Of a stretch of DNA of 64,000 nucleotides, positions 1-10,924 are shown piece after piece. Each line of letters starts with the position of its first letter. The first letter of the stretch is position 1. The position numbers and the translations under genes are program-made. Under the pieces are notes generated by a model that did no database searches, had not been told where the DNA came from, and saw only the letters and a program-made list of their open reading frames with translations. The stretch is taken from positions 40,536,392-40,600,391 of the forward strand of contig OX387190.1 of NCBI GenBank assembly GCA_947561395.2, read 5' to 3'. The DNA is from Buxus sempervirens (taxonomy: Eukaryota; Streptophyta; Magnoliopsida; Buxales; Buxaceae).

Positions 1-196
1 GGGCCTGGTTTGGGCCGGTCCGAAGTGGGCTCCACAGTTGGGCCCAGGGTGGTCTTGGTGGGCCCATCTGGGCCCATGGTCCAAAGATGGGCTTAAGATA
101 GCCCAAATTGTTTAAGAGACTGGTTCAAGTCGGTTCAGGTCGAATTAGGTTCAACCGGGCCAAATAAATTAGTTTTTAAGTTTACTTTATCGGATG

Positions 197-299
197 ACCG
201 TATTTGATGCACGGTCTGGTCAGAACCGTAAATTTAATACGTTTCAAGCCAGACCGTAGATCAACTACGGTCACGCCTAGACCGCTCTGAGTATACGGT
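197..299. repeat. Array of 19-nt palindromes with 28-bp phasing (cluster 1)
   Basis: Four dyads of the form ACCGTA-n7-TACGGT start at 197, 225, 253 and 281, exactly 28 bp apart, with 9-bp spacers. They are the same design as the array at 1121-1332 but with A/T instead of C/G at the outer arm base, and they are more diverged. The repeat at 253 has the cleanest arms. Confidence 0.8.
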
Positions 300-1096
300 T
301 TCTGGCCAATCTTGCTGTTTTGTGCCGATTTTGCTTGGGATCAACTTGGTTGGTCTTCTAAGAGCTCCGGCGCCGCCTGTGGTGGTTCTCAGCACTTTCA
401 TTTTACTGCATTTGCTCCATTTGCCTTCAAATCCTCCTTTTTTGTCTTCAATATCTTGCAAGGAAACAAAGTCTCCTTCTTCTTCATTTTGCTGGTTCCA
501 TCTTTTAGTTATTTTCAATGAAAAGGGAAGGAGGGATAAGGATTACAGGGGGTAAGTTTAAGAGGACACATCCCTCTTACATTGGTAAATGAAGTTCAAT
601 AAAACATGTTAGTGTCCATATCCTTTTTTCTTTGGCTTGTTCCACTTATCCATTATCTTTCTTTTTCATGAAGAGACTCTCGTTCACATAAGAGAATTCC
701 AGCAAAAGTGTAGCAAATGGGTTAGTAGCAAGGTAATGAAAATGAGAAAAATTGTTTAAATGAGACAATTCACGTTTATAAAAAAAAAAACTGTTAAAAG
801 CATTACCACACCGCTACTTCTTTGATTTGGTGATGTCTGGATTCTCCGAGAATTCCGGCAGCGCTTCCGCGTACTCCGGGATTCTTTAGAATGGTTTTGG
901 CAGAGGTTTGGCGGGTTCTTGATGTTCAAAGGATAAAAAAGAAGAGTTTAAATGGAATTTGGGCAGTATAAGGGTACTTTGGTCATTAGGATGGAGGCTG
1001 GCAGAGTGGAGGCAGGGCTTGGGCGTAAAAATGCCAAGGAAGGAGAGGGGGAGCAGCTAAGGGGGCTGGCTTGTTGAAATGAGGGGGGTGGCCTCT

Positions 1097-1106
1097 CTAT
1101 TTATAG
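1097..1106 (-). promoter_or_regulatory. TATA box of the LTR
   Basis: The minus strand reads CTATAAATAG followed by AGAGGCC, a strong plant TATA context. It lies just downstream (minus-strand direction) of the palindrome array at 1121-1332, so that array would sit in the proximal U3 promoter. Transcription would run toward position 1. Confidence 0.5.
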
Positions 1107-1120
1107 GCAAAATTTTCGTG

Positions 1121-1332
1121 CCCGTATTTGAAGTACGGGCGTGCCTTGCCCGTACTTCAAGTACGGGCGTGCCTTGCCCATAATTCAAATACGGGCGAAA
1201 AACGAATATTTGCAATTATCGCAGATTCGGCCGTACGGGACGCATGTCCCGCCGTACGGCGACGCGTGTCTTCTTCCAGAAGCTTGCCCGTATTTCAAAT
1301 ACGGGCATGCCCTGCCCGTAATTGAAATACGG
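1121..1332. repeat. Array of 19-nt palindromes with 28-bp phasing (cluster 2)
   Basis: Imperfect to perfect dyads of the form CCCGTA-n7-TACGGG start at 1121, 1149, 1177, 1287 and 1315. The steps are 28, 28, 110 and 28 bp. The copies at 1149 and 1287 have perfect 9-bp arms around one central base. The 9-bp spacers are also conserved (cgtgccttg twice, catgccctg once). Between 1196 and 1286 there is a related CCGTACGG/CGGGAC-GCAT-GTCCCG dyad cluster. Confidence 0.85.
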
Positions 1333-1915
1333 TCCAGCACGTTTTTAAAATGTTTGGATTTCAAACCTTTATTCAATTTGGTTTATTTAAAGATTTTTAT
1401 CCGATTTTTTTATTATTTTATTATAAAAACGAGATTCTTTTATTAAAATATTATAAAAAAATAAAGATATTTTTATTAAATGATTATTTTATTTATTTAA
1501 CTCATTTATTCTGCTTTTAGCTGCTGTTTTGCCACATGGGCAGTTTTCTTGAAACTTCAACTGCTCATAACTTTTCCGTCCGATGTCCGATTTCAGCAAA
1601 TTTGGTGTCGTTGGAATCAGCTCGGAACACACTATCCACTGGGATCAAATTAGGCAGTTGAATTGGGGTCGAGCAAAAAGTCAACTTTTGCTTCCCCAAA
1701 AGTTTGACCGGCTCATAACTTCCTCATTCGGACTCCGATTCTGGCAAACTTGGTTGCATTAGAACCGTGTCGAAATGCTCTTTTCAATGAGAGGAAGTTT
1801 GATGGCCAATTCTCTTTGGATCAAAAAGTCAAATTTTGGCCCCTTCAGGGTTTGACTTTTTAATTGAAATTTTCATTTTCTGCATTTTTTGGGGTGCAAA
1901 AATCAGGTGCTAACA

Positions 1916-2872
1916 GAGTGGTGAAAACAGAGATTGAGAAATCAGTTTTTAATCCTCCTTGTGAGCCGTTAAGATTCAATGAATCATCGCCTGAGCAATG
2001 AAAGATTGACAACTGATCAAAGAAGGACGATGATGTTATAGTTGGAGGAAACCACTGAAGACGATTGATATTGAGAATCTTGAAACCAAAACCTAAATTT
2101 ATTTTACAAACATGTCAAAATTGAAAGCTGACAATTACCATAAGAATCAACATAAAAAATGCCTTAAATACCTATTAAATTAGTTTGAACACAACAAAAT
2201 AGGCTTGGGTCTCAATCTAGATCTAAAGCCATTGAGTGTTTGAGAATGTTATAGTTTTGTTGGAGTGACAGCGTCGACGAAGAGCATCCAATGATGGCGT
2301 AGTTGCTTGTTGAAAATTAGAAGAAGAACGACCCAAGCTGATATTTGTCAGTTGCTATAACGGCTCCCGATTTTGACGTCTAACAGTATGAGAGATGGGG
2401 AAGACGATGGGTTGGAGTGGAGACGATTGAGGAGGGAACAGTTTAAGATGATTTAAGACAGGAAAGACAATTGTATTCTTAAATTAATTAACTTTAAGAA
2501 TGACTTTCAAGGACATTATGGATAAAGCAGATATGTTTTATTGGCGCGATTATCAAGGGACGTCTCGCTTTATGTACCGTAGAGATTGTGACGGTTAAGA
2601 GAGTATGTTTTCTTATATTTATCTCAACTTTGAAAGGACATAACTGTTGGAAGACGAGGGGATGATACAATGTTTGGTAGTGGACGGTTGTGAAAGTGGA
2701 TTGAAAATCAGAGAAAATATAGAGAAGATGAGGGATATTTTAGGAAAGCAAAAATGGACAAACATTAATTGGCTTCGTGCTTTTTATAGTAGTAAAGATA
2801 ATCCATAAAAAATCTCATTTTGTAGAAAAGGATCACTTTTTAAAATAATTAACCTACATGGTCATTTTTTTT
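1916..2872. other. Intergenic, no feature recognised
   Basis: No coding frame of useful length and no recognisable repeat. The composition is AT-rich with stop codons in all frames. Confidence 0.5.
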
Positions 2873-3279
2873 TTGGGTAAATTACACTTACCTCCCTTGA
2901 GGTATAACATAATTACACTTATCTCCCTTGGGGTTTCTGATATAACACTGTCACCCCTTGACGTTTATGTGTGGGTCACACTAACACCCCCTCACTACAT
3001 TTTCCGTATTAAAAAAATAAATAACTTTTGAATGTATGACTAAAAATTAATTTTCTAAATTAATATTTAGTCATACATTCACAAGTTATTTATTTTTTAA
3101 AATTAATTTTTAGTCATACATTCAAAAGTTATTTATTTTTTAATACGGAAAATGTAGTGAGGGGGTGTTAGTGTGACCCACACATAAACGTCAAGGGGTG
3201 ACAGTGTTATATCAGAAACCCCAAGGGAGGTAAGTGTAATTATGTCATACCTCAAGGGAGGTAAATGTAATTTGCCCAA
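2873..3279. mobile_element. Foldback MITE-like element with long inverted arms
   Basis: The left arm from 2873 (TTGGGTAAATTACACTTACC) is matched by an almost perfect reverse complement ending at 3279. The arms extend about 170-180 bp and include the CTCCCTTGAGGTAT motif, the TGTGTGGGTCACACTAACAC motif and the CCGTATTAAAAAAATAAATA motif. The centre holds an extra inverted copy of the inner arm sequence (about 3055-3100). It is flanked by T-runs, so a target-site duplication cannot be read. Long terminal inverted repeats without coding sequence fit a Mutator-like or foldback MITE. A degraded relative lies at 62205-62330. Confidence 0.8.
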
Positions 3280-3408
3280 TTTTTTTTTGCACACTTGTAT
3301 TCTAAGTAAGATATGCTTATATCCTACATAGGAAAGCTCATATCCTACATACAATGTGCTCGTGTCTCAAGTAGGCTGGACTAATGTGCTATGTAACTAC
3401 CATAAAGT

Positions 3409-4079
3409 TAGAGCTGGAAACGGGTCGGGTTGAACCCAATTAATGGCGGGTTGGAAAAACCCCAAATCGAACCCAACCCGCCAATCTGATTTTTTTTTTT
3501 TCGGCAAAAAATATGATTAGAAAAATTACATGATAATCATGTTCTCATTCTGGATTTGGAATTTGGATTTTACTAAAAAATTCATGTACTAGAACCATCT
3601 TTAAACATTAAAGACTTAAAGTTCTATCATTAGTAAAAAATATATGGATGTTCATTGGTCAGAAATCCAAGTTCAATTTAAGCATGCTAGCGTTACTAAT
3701 CCAAACCCATGCTGATTGTTAACCAAACCAATCGTCAGTTATACTTCTGTGGGCGTCGAAACTGATGCATCAATATTCAAGGATAATAAACCCACATTAT
3801 ATCGAGTTCTTTTTTATCAACTGAACTCATTAATAATAAACCCACATTTACGGTTCATCGGTTTGACGGTTGCCCTTTAAAATCTTAGTAAATGATTAAA
3901 TGGCTTAATCAAGTAACCCGTCGGGTTATCGGGTTATAATCGGGTTGACTCGATTACGGGTGGGTTGGAAAAAACCCAACCCGCATCCAACCCAATTAAT
4001 ATACGGATCAACCCAAACCCGTTTAAATCATGTCGTGTCGCGTTGACCCATTGGGTCGGGTTGCTTTTTGCCAGCTCTA
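3409..4079. mobile_element. Non-autonomous hAT-like MITE with intact 8-bp target duplication
   Basis: The 671-bp element begins TAGAGCTGG and ends CCAGCTCTA. It is flanked by the perfect 8-bp direct repeat CATAAAGT (3401-3408 and 4080-4087). The subterminal regions are rich in GGGTCGGGTT/AACCCAACCC motifs in opposite orientations and can fold back. An 8-bp duplication with short TAGRGCTG-type inverted termini is typical of hAT elements. There is no transposase frame. Confidence 0.85.
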
Positions 4080-4339
4080 CATAAAGTGATCCTAAAGGTT
4101 GATTATTTTTGGAAAGTGATCCTTTTTTGGAAATAAGTTTTTTGATGAGCTGTTTTTGTAAATATAGGTTAAAATTGACCCCTTTTTCATAATTTACCCT
4201 ATAAATAAATAATCAATTCCACATTGTCATTTTAAAGAGGTTTTTTTTTTAACACTATCATCTTTCATTTTACATATTGTGTTGCACAAAAATAGTTCCA
4301 TTGCAAAACACTAAATAGAGTGATTTCATAGAAATCTTT

Positions 4340-6371
4340 CCAATTACCATTTTGAAAATTATATACAATCAGTAAAATAAGAAGATTACGTAAATTCACG
4401 GCGGAACTTTCAACGTGTCAAATTCTAGTTTGGCCCTTTTATTATATGTCTCTTGGTACTTTTTAAACCGTTGATGTCGCTTACTCTCAAAATCACTGTT
4501 GAATGGGTTAACTTTGAATCACCGATAACGTAAATTAATCCACGGTGAGAAATTACTAAATGTATCTTAGTTCCATAGCTGGCACATACCAAATCGGACA
4601 TCTTTCTTCCGGTATTAATCCATTAGGGTAATACATGCCCCACCGGCGTAGAAATGCTCATAAATATTTTTTATGAGCATTTCTTTTAGGGCCAAAGTCC
4701 AGTTCAATGAAACCACCGGCTGGATGTATTTTGGGGTGCAGGCCTCTGTTCAAAAGGGACATCTATCAGCACGTTTCGCGCTGGTATTACTGATTGGCAC
4801 CAGATAAAATGGTGGGTCTACTTATAAAAATATCTGATCGTGTGGTTTGATTTGATAAGTAATGTTTGTATGGCATAACAAATTTAAAAAATAAAAAAAA
4901 AATGAAGGGATAATTTCAGCCAGAATCATAACAATTCCTTTGAATATTAGTACAGAATGATTATAGGATGGGACCTCTGCCTCCCGTTTCAAACCTCCAC
5001 GATCTCCACTTCAAGAAACGGTAACGCTTGATCTGGGATTCCAGAGAGGCCTTGGATGGGCTATGGAAGAAGACGCGGAGCCTCCTCTTTCTTGGAGCCT
5101 CCTCTGCCTTATCCCGTGCTTCTAATCCTCGCACTTGTGTCGGTATTTCTGGGCCTCTCATGGTACTGCTCCTTCGAGTCTGTGATGGAGGACGCGGTGG
5201 AGCAGAGGGGTTGGGCACTTATGGCCGCACCTATAATTCTACTCATCCTGGTGCAATGGTTATCTTCCATGGAGAACCGAGGGGACCACTTTTGCTTATC
5301 TCCATATGATCGATGCAGGAGGTCTCATCGGCCTCCTTCCGGCTGTGCCTCGCCCTGGGGCGTAGCTGCGCTCATCATCTTGTCACTGATCTTGCTCCAA
5401 TACCGATCTACCTTTTCGTGATAGCTGGTCTGTTAAGTTTAAGGATCTCTGTTCAGTTGGTCTTCTTGTTTCGTAGTCGTACACTAATCTATCTGTGTTG
5501 GTAAAGGTGACTGTATATTATACGTTTGTGTGTTGTTAAATTAATTTTGTTGCAAGTGATTCGTAATTAATTAGAGAAACTGGATCTGTGTATATCGCCT
5601 GTATGGGTAAATGATTTTTAGTGCACTTGAAAAGATTAGATGGATCTGGATTCTTGCTTTGTAATCTTGTCTTTGTATGAATTGGAAGTGACTCAGTTCT
5701 TCTTCTTCTTCTTTTTTTTCTAAATTAATTGAATTATTTGGCTTGTTAATTTTGGTTAATTCGCTAAAATTTGCCTCAACCTTTTTTTTTCTTCTCTTGG
5801 AACTCGGGGTATTACCAACTAATCCTGGGGCTTGTGCAGTCCCCCATCCCATGCAAATTCCATAATTACTAGGCCAAAGGCCTTGGGGTCCCCCAAGGAA
5901 TTGAACCTAAGAGAATTTGAAACTGAGACCTTAGAGAGAACATACCTTAAGGCCTCAACTTGGCTTCAACTTTGATGGCGTTTGAGTGCAAAGTTCAGCT
6001 AACCCTACCGACTTGAAAGATAGGTTATTGAAGTGGAACCGAGTTTACTCAACCTGAATATTGCTTAGCTAGAATTATGAGTTTGCATCACATCATGGAG
6101 AAATGGTCTGTTTCATAAGATGACTTTGCTTTAAACGTACTTTCAATATTTAAACTTTAAAGAACTATGAAAGAGCTTTAGAAATTCAAATCGTCTTTTG
6201 GTTTACAACGGCTTTTTAATTTAACTTTGGACACCCAAATGGGCATTCCAATTTCAGCATACACATTTGATCTCAGGTTAGTGCTTATGGCATTAGGGCT
6301 TAAAGTATTAATGAGAGCTGGTGGCCGGTGATGCATAGATTTAAAACCTGTTTTATTACGGGAGTCGTGGA
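4340..6371 (+). repeat. Segmental duplication, copy A (2.0 kb)
   Basis: The sequence from CCAATTACCATT near 4340 to TTACGGGAGTCGTGG near 6371 aligns by eye with 8894-10903, with small indels. The copies share the membrane-protein gene, its upstream region, and a long 3' flank that includes a stretch (about 5800-6010) looking like an older dispersed repeat. The copies are in the same orientation, 4.5 kb apart. Confidence 0.85.
5056..5421 (+). pseudogene. Small three-helix membrane protein, copy A (C-terminally truncated)
   Basis: Single-exon frame of 121 aa starting MGYGRRRG. Hydrophobic segments lie near residues 17-36, 51-68 and 99-116, with a Ser/Arg/Pro-rich loop before a conserved SSPWGVA-like motif (here ASPWGVA). 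I cannot assign a function; it looks like a plant-specific small membrane protein. Against copy B (9555-9947) it lacks 12 nt in the N-terminal part (GFTLN reduced) and has one extra T near the end (ACCTTTTCGTGA versus ACCTTTCGTGAT), which shifts the frame and removes the RDSWYV tail that B keeps and the third copy partly shares (SFHSKW). It may still be expressed as a shortened protein, so pseudogene is a judgement. Confidence 0.6.
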
Positions 6372-7818
6372 TTTAATCAACCCGACCCATTGCACCTCTA
6401 GTGCCAAGTGTACTAGTTTTTTTTTTCTACCAAAAAAAAGTCTACTTTATTAGTTCCTGCTTCAAAGAGCCATATTAAGGTCTGCCCGAGTGAGAAGAGA
6501 TAGATGCCTCCCTTCTAAATTGCTTATTATACAGGGAAGCGACGGGAACTAGGGTTTCGAGAGCGGGTTTTCTGGTGAGAGCGTCCTTTTGCAGCGTTTC
6601 CGACCGAAGGAAATTGGCAGGCCACGGTGGATCTGGTGGCTATGAGCGTGTAAAGAGAAAGGTCGTTTTTGTGCACAATTCGTATGGAGGAAGCAGCTGA
6701 TGAGGAAGACACGGATGATGTAGCTGATGAAGGCGGTTGGCGTCTGGTTGGTCCTGGAGGGATCACTCAGTATCGTCAACAAATCGTTCGTTCGCCTCCT
6801 TGGTTTAAAGTGTCGTTCATTCGACATCCTTTTTTGTGCGTCTTTTTTCAAGTGACCACTGTGAATAGAAACATGGTCGATTTGTGTTTGTTCATGTTCA
6901 TAGGTTGTTTTGTTCCAAGGAGCAGAACCTGGACAAGATCAATCAAGACAATAGGCCCCAGCGACTCGACCAGATTCTGGGTTAGCTTCGTAGGCTCGTA
7001 GCGTATGCGTGCCTCTTCATTTGAGACGTTTCTGTCTAGAAGCCCGCTCAACCAACCCAAATAAGAGCGGAAGTTCCGTATTAATATGGGCTTTTTAAAG
7101 CCTAAATTTTAGTTTGGGTTGGGTTTGGACTTGGTAGCAAAACCCTTCAAAAGCCAACCTAGAACACTTTACGTCTATATTTCTATGCAGGCCATGTTTT
7201 GATAAAATAAACTTGTATTTTTGTGAAGGTATGAAACTTTAAGCTTGCCTTGGAAGATATTCGTAATCTTTTAATTGAGCTTTTTATTTTTCTATGTTTG
7301 TGTTTAACATGTAGCTCTGTGATATATAGAAGTTTGATATATTGGCATGTTTATAAAATATTTTATTTTTTAAGCTTTCATCTCAGTAAATGTCATGTAT
7401 TTATAAAAAGTATTGTGTTAAATTAACTTATAAGTTATTTTTTGGCATAATAACTTTGCAAATAAAATTGATCTTCAAACCATACATCTATAAGAATAAG
7501 GGAATTAACCAATGAAATTGTTTTTAGAAAGATAAGGAAAAGTATAATTAGAGGTTGCTAAATGACCCTTAATGACTAATTTCTCATACAAGAGCCAATC
7601 TTATATTTTTGTACTTTGTAATGTCTTGAAATATACAATTAATTTAGGGTGGGAAAAACCTAGTCCCAATCCAAATTCAAAAATAACTTTTGGGTTTGGT
7701 TTGGGCACAATAAATTTGGGTTATTGGCAGGCCAGGTCGAGTTTGGGCTAACTACTTTTGAATTGGTGAGCCCGAACCCATCAAAATCTACTTTAGTGGC
7801 CCTAGTAACAGCTCCACC
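6372..7818. other. Intergenic, no gene supported
   Basis: Holds a 110-codon frame at 6669-7001 (acidic N-terminus EEAADEEDTDDVADEGGW) preceded by a leader-like GGGAACTAGGGTTTCGAG. It has no recognised homology and no clear splice partners. The remainder is AT-rich, with GGGTTTGGG-type repeats near 7090-7160 and 7640-7800. Confidence 0.4.
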
Positions 7819-8250
7819 TAGGGTTGTCAATGGGTCAAATAAAGATCCGAATTCGATCTGAATCCGACCCGATTATTCGAATATGGTACTACACATATTT
7901 GACCCAATAAAGATCTGACCGTTTATTTTGTATGTATATTATGTTTTTTTAGGCCTTTTAAAGTCTTTATATATAATAGTATGGAAGGAGTGGTTTCATA
8001 TAATATTTATTGATATTTGAATTGATATATCCTTATTTGATTCACTAACTTAAAGTTTATAAAATATTAATTTTTTTCCATATATAATTTAATCGGATTT
8101 GGATATCGAATAATTGGTTGGATTTGAATTCAGTATTAGATGTGAAAGATCCGTCGAATAATCGGTTCGAATTCAAATGTCGGTTTTTCTTATCGGATCG
8201 AATTCGGATCTTAACAGATTCGTACCGTATTCGACTCATCTACAGCCCTA
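7819..8250. mobile_element. hAT-like MITE, second family
   Basis: The element begins TAGGGTTGTCAATGGGTC and ends GACTCATCTACAGCCCTA, an 18-bp imperfect terminal inverted repeat. The flanks are GCTCCACC on the left and GCCTCCAC on the right, an imperfect 8-9 bp duplication. The interior has inverted GATCCGAATTCGATC/GATCGAATTCGGATC segments. There is no coding capacity. Termini of this form are common in plant hAT MITEs. Confidence 0.7.
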
Positions 8251-8449
8251 GCCTCCACCCACGAATAGTAATCCGACAACAGAAGGGAAACAAACTCAAC
8301 AAAGTGATTGCATTTATAGTGTTGACGTTAACCCAAACCTAATCCTTTTTTTTTTTTTGGTAGAAACCAAACCTAATCCTTACCTAAAATATAATATCTC
8401 GTGACATTAAATGTTTGGATTTAGCGGGACGTCACATTTTTTTTTTTTT

Positions 8450-8622
8450 GGGTGGAATAGAGGGACGTCACATTCACGGACAATTTTACTCTGGGTTTAG
8501 TTATTAAGATTGTTATCTTTCTAATTTTATTTTTTTGGGTGGAATAGCTGGACGTCACATTCACAGACAATTTTACTCTGGGTTTAGTTATTAAGATTGT
8601 TATCTTTCTAAATTTCAAACAA
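8450..8622 (+). repeat. Tandem duplication, 87-bp unit x 2
   Basis: GGGTGGAATAG followed by GGACGTCACATTCAC starts at 8450 and again at 8537. The two units continue in parallel to TTGTTATCTTTCTAA with few mismatches. A second small duplication (CAAATTCTCCAATT) follows at 8619-8662. Confidence 0.85.
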
Positions 8623-8893
8623 ATTCTCCAATTCGTTACCAAAAAAAAACAAATTCTCCAATTAACTCTTTTGCTTTACTTTTTGTTATTTTCAAAAATA
8701 AAAGGGAAAATTTCTCAATTAGGCCTAAACTAATTGTCTAATGATATGGTATGTTTAACTCTTCTTGTTTTGAAATAGTAACAAAGTAAACAGGTGAACG
8801 ATTGAAAACAAAGGCTTGATTCATGTCAAAAGGAAATGACTTGTTAGTGGTAGATGACAACACCAACTACTGGACAAGATGGGTTTTACGAAT

Positions 8894-10903
8894 CCAATTA
8901 CCATTGTGATAAATTATATACAATCAGTAAAATAAGAAGATTACTTAAATCCACGGTGGAACTTTCAACTTGTCAAATTCTAGTTTGGCCCTTTTATTCC
9001 GTTGATGTCGCTTAGTCTCAAAATCACTGTTGAATGGGTTAGTTCCATAGCTGGCACATACCAAATCGGACATCTTTCTTCCGGTATTAATCTATTAGGG
9101 TACCACATGCCCTACCCATGTAACAAAATTCTAATTTGCAAATATTTTTTTATCAGCATTCTTTCTAGAACCAAAATCCAGTAGTTTCAATGAAACTACC
9201 GGTTGGGATGTATTTCGGGGTGTAAGCCCCTGTTCAAAAAGGGCATCCATTCATACGTTTCGTGCTGGTGGTACCAGATGAAATGGTCTCATATTTTTAT
9301 GGGTCTACTTAAAAATTATTTTGTCGTGTGCTTTGATTTGGTTAGTTATATTTATACGGCATAACAAATTTATAAAATAGAAAAAAAAAATAGAGGAAGA
9401 ATTTTGACATAAATCATCAGCCCAGAAGGATCCTTTGAATATTATTAGAAATAGATAGATTATATGATGGGACCTCTGCCTCCCATTTCAAACGTCCACG
9501 GTCTCCGCTTCAAGAAACAGTAACGCTTGATCTGGGATTCCGGAGAGGCCTTGGATGGGCTACGGAAGAAGACGCGGAGTCTCCTCCTTCTTGGAGGGGT
9601 TCACGCTGAACCCTCTGCCTTATCCCGTGCTTCTAATCCTCGCGCTCGTGTCGGTATTTCTGGGCCTCTCATGGTACTGCTCCTTCGAGTCTATGCTGGA
9701 GGACGTGGAGGAGCAGATGGGTTGGGCACTTATGGCCGCACCTATAATTATACTCATCCTGGTGCAATGGTTATCTTCCATGGAGAACCGAGGGGACCTC
9801 TTTGGCTTATCTCCATATGATCGACGCAGGAGGTCTCATCGGCCTCCTTCCGGGGGTTCCTCGCCCTGGGGCGTAGCTGCGCTCATCATCTTGTCACTGA
9901 TCTTGCTCCAATACCAATCTACCTTTCGTGATAGCTGGTATGTTTAAGGATCTCTGTTCAGTTGGTCTTCGTGTTTCGTAGTCGTACACTGATCTATCTG
10001 TAAAGGTGACTGTATATTATATGTTTCTGTGTGTTGTTAAATTAATTTTGCTGCAAGTGATTCGTAATTAATTAGAGAAACTGGATCTGTGTATATCGCA
10101 TGTATGGGTAAATGATTTGTAGCGTACTTGAAAAGACAGATGGATCTGGGATTCGTGTTCCTAATCTTCGTTTGAATTGGAAGTGACTTAGTTCTTTTTC
10201 TTTTTTTTTCTAAAATTAATTAATTAAATCTAAGAAATTGAGGTATAGATGGATTATTTGGCTAGTTAATTTTCGTTTATTGGCTAAAATTTGCTTAAAC
10301 CCTTTTTTTTCTCTAGAACTTGGGGTATCGGGCCGACGAGCTTATGTGCACCAACTAATCCCTAAGGCTTGTGCAGTCCCCCATCCCACACAAATTGGGT
10401 AATTACAAGACCAAAGGATCTGGGGTGACCCCAAGGAATTGAACCTAAGAGAGTTCAAATTTGAGATTGGGAGCATACCTTCAGTCCTCAAGTTTGATGG
10501 CGTTTGAGTGCAAAGTTCAGCTAACCCAACCAACTTGGAAGAGAGGCAATTGATGAAGTGGAACCCACTTTACTCAACTGGAATATCGCTTAGATAGAAT
10601 TATGAGTTTGCAAACTTTGCATCATAGGCATCCTAGAGAAACTGTTTGTTTCATAAGATGGCTTTGCTTTAAACGTACTTTCGACGTTTAAAGTAAGAAC
10701 TTCGAAAGAGCTTAAGAAATTCAAATCGTCTTTTGGTTTACTACGGCTTTTAATTTAACTTTGGCACCCAAATGTGCATTCCAATTTCAGCACACACATT
10801 TGATCTCAGCTTAGTGCTTATGGCATTAGGGGTTAAAGTATTAATGAGAGCTGGTGGCCGGTGATGCATAGATTTAAAACCTGTTTTATTACGGGAGTCG
10901 TGG
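8894..10903 (+). repeat. Segmental duplication, copy B (2.0 kb)
   Basis: Direct copy of 4340-6371. It differs by small indels, for example a shorter flank around 9000-9050 and a slightly different 3' flank. Its right edge (TTACGGGAGTCGTGG) meets the unusual low-complexity insert at 10925-11284. Confidence 0.85.
9555..9947 (+). CDS. Small three-helix membrane protein, copy B (apparently intact)
   Basis: Single exon, 130 aa, function unknown. The N-terminus MGYGRRRG is basic. Hydrophobic segments lie near residues 21-40 (starting LPYPVLLILALV), 55-72 and 104-120. An Arg/Ser/Pro loop (about 86-101, YDRRRRSHRPPS) precedes the SSPWGVA motif at 102-108, which the diverged copy at 14104-14514 also has. 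The C-terminus ends QSTFRDSWYV. The start chosen is the ATG shared with copy A; an upstream in-frame alternative is not supported. Nothing in the neighbourhood indicates its role. Copy A has a short deletion and a frameshift relative to this one. Confidence 0.7.
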   Translation: MGYGRRRGVSSFLEGFTLNPLPYPVLLILALVSVFLGLSWYCSFESMLEDVEEQMGWALMAAPIIILILVQWLSSMENRGDLFGLSPYDRRRRSHRPPSGGSSPWGVAALIILSLILLQYQSTFRDSWYV

Positions 10904-10924
10904 TCCACATTTATAGTTGAGAAC

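Larger units (their letters stand above)
1..1915 (-). mobile_element. LTR-retrotransposon fragment (LTR and flanking sequence), truncated by window start
   Basis: On the minus strand the segment opens at 1915 with TGTTAGCACCTGATTTTTGC, the kind of TG-initiated terminus seen in plant LTRs. About 810 bp further along the same strand lies a consensus TATA box (1106-1097), where a U3 promoter would be expected. The DNA carries two palindrome arrays (197-299 and 1121-1332) and GGGCC-rich sequence at 1-130. No gag or pol frame is readable and the other end is outside the window, so the superfamily is undecided and this could be a solo LTR. About 600-1020 shows nothing else recognisable. The LTR call is inference from termini and promoter geometry. 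Confidence 0.5.

Noticed and set aside
1121-1332. CRISPR-like spacing of repeats
   Set aside because: The spacers are 9 bp and conserved, the repeats are dyads in a plant LTR, and there are no cas genes.
1185-1446. Frames across the palindrome array
   Set aside because: Repetitive translation (ACPYLKYGQA-like) created by the 28-bp repeat, not a protein.
5800-6010. Possible tRNA-derived SINE (B-box-like GGTTCAATTCC on the minus strand), repeated at about 10330-10530
   Set aside because: No convincing A box, tail or target duplication; the second copy is explained by the segmental duplication.
6669-7001. 110-codon frame with an acidic start, after a leader-like sequence
   Set aside because: No recognised domain; the C-terminal half reads like untranslated sequence and no splice structure extends it. 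Left as unsupported.
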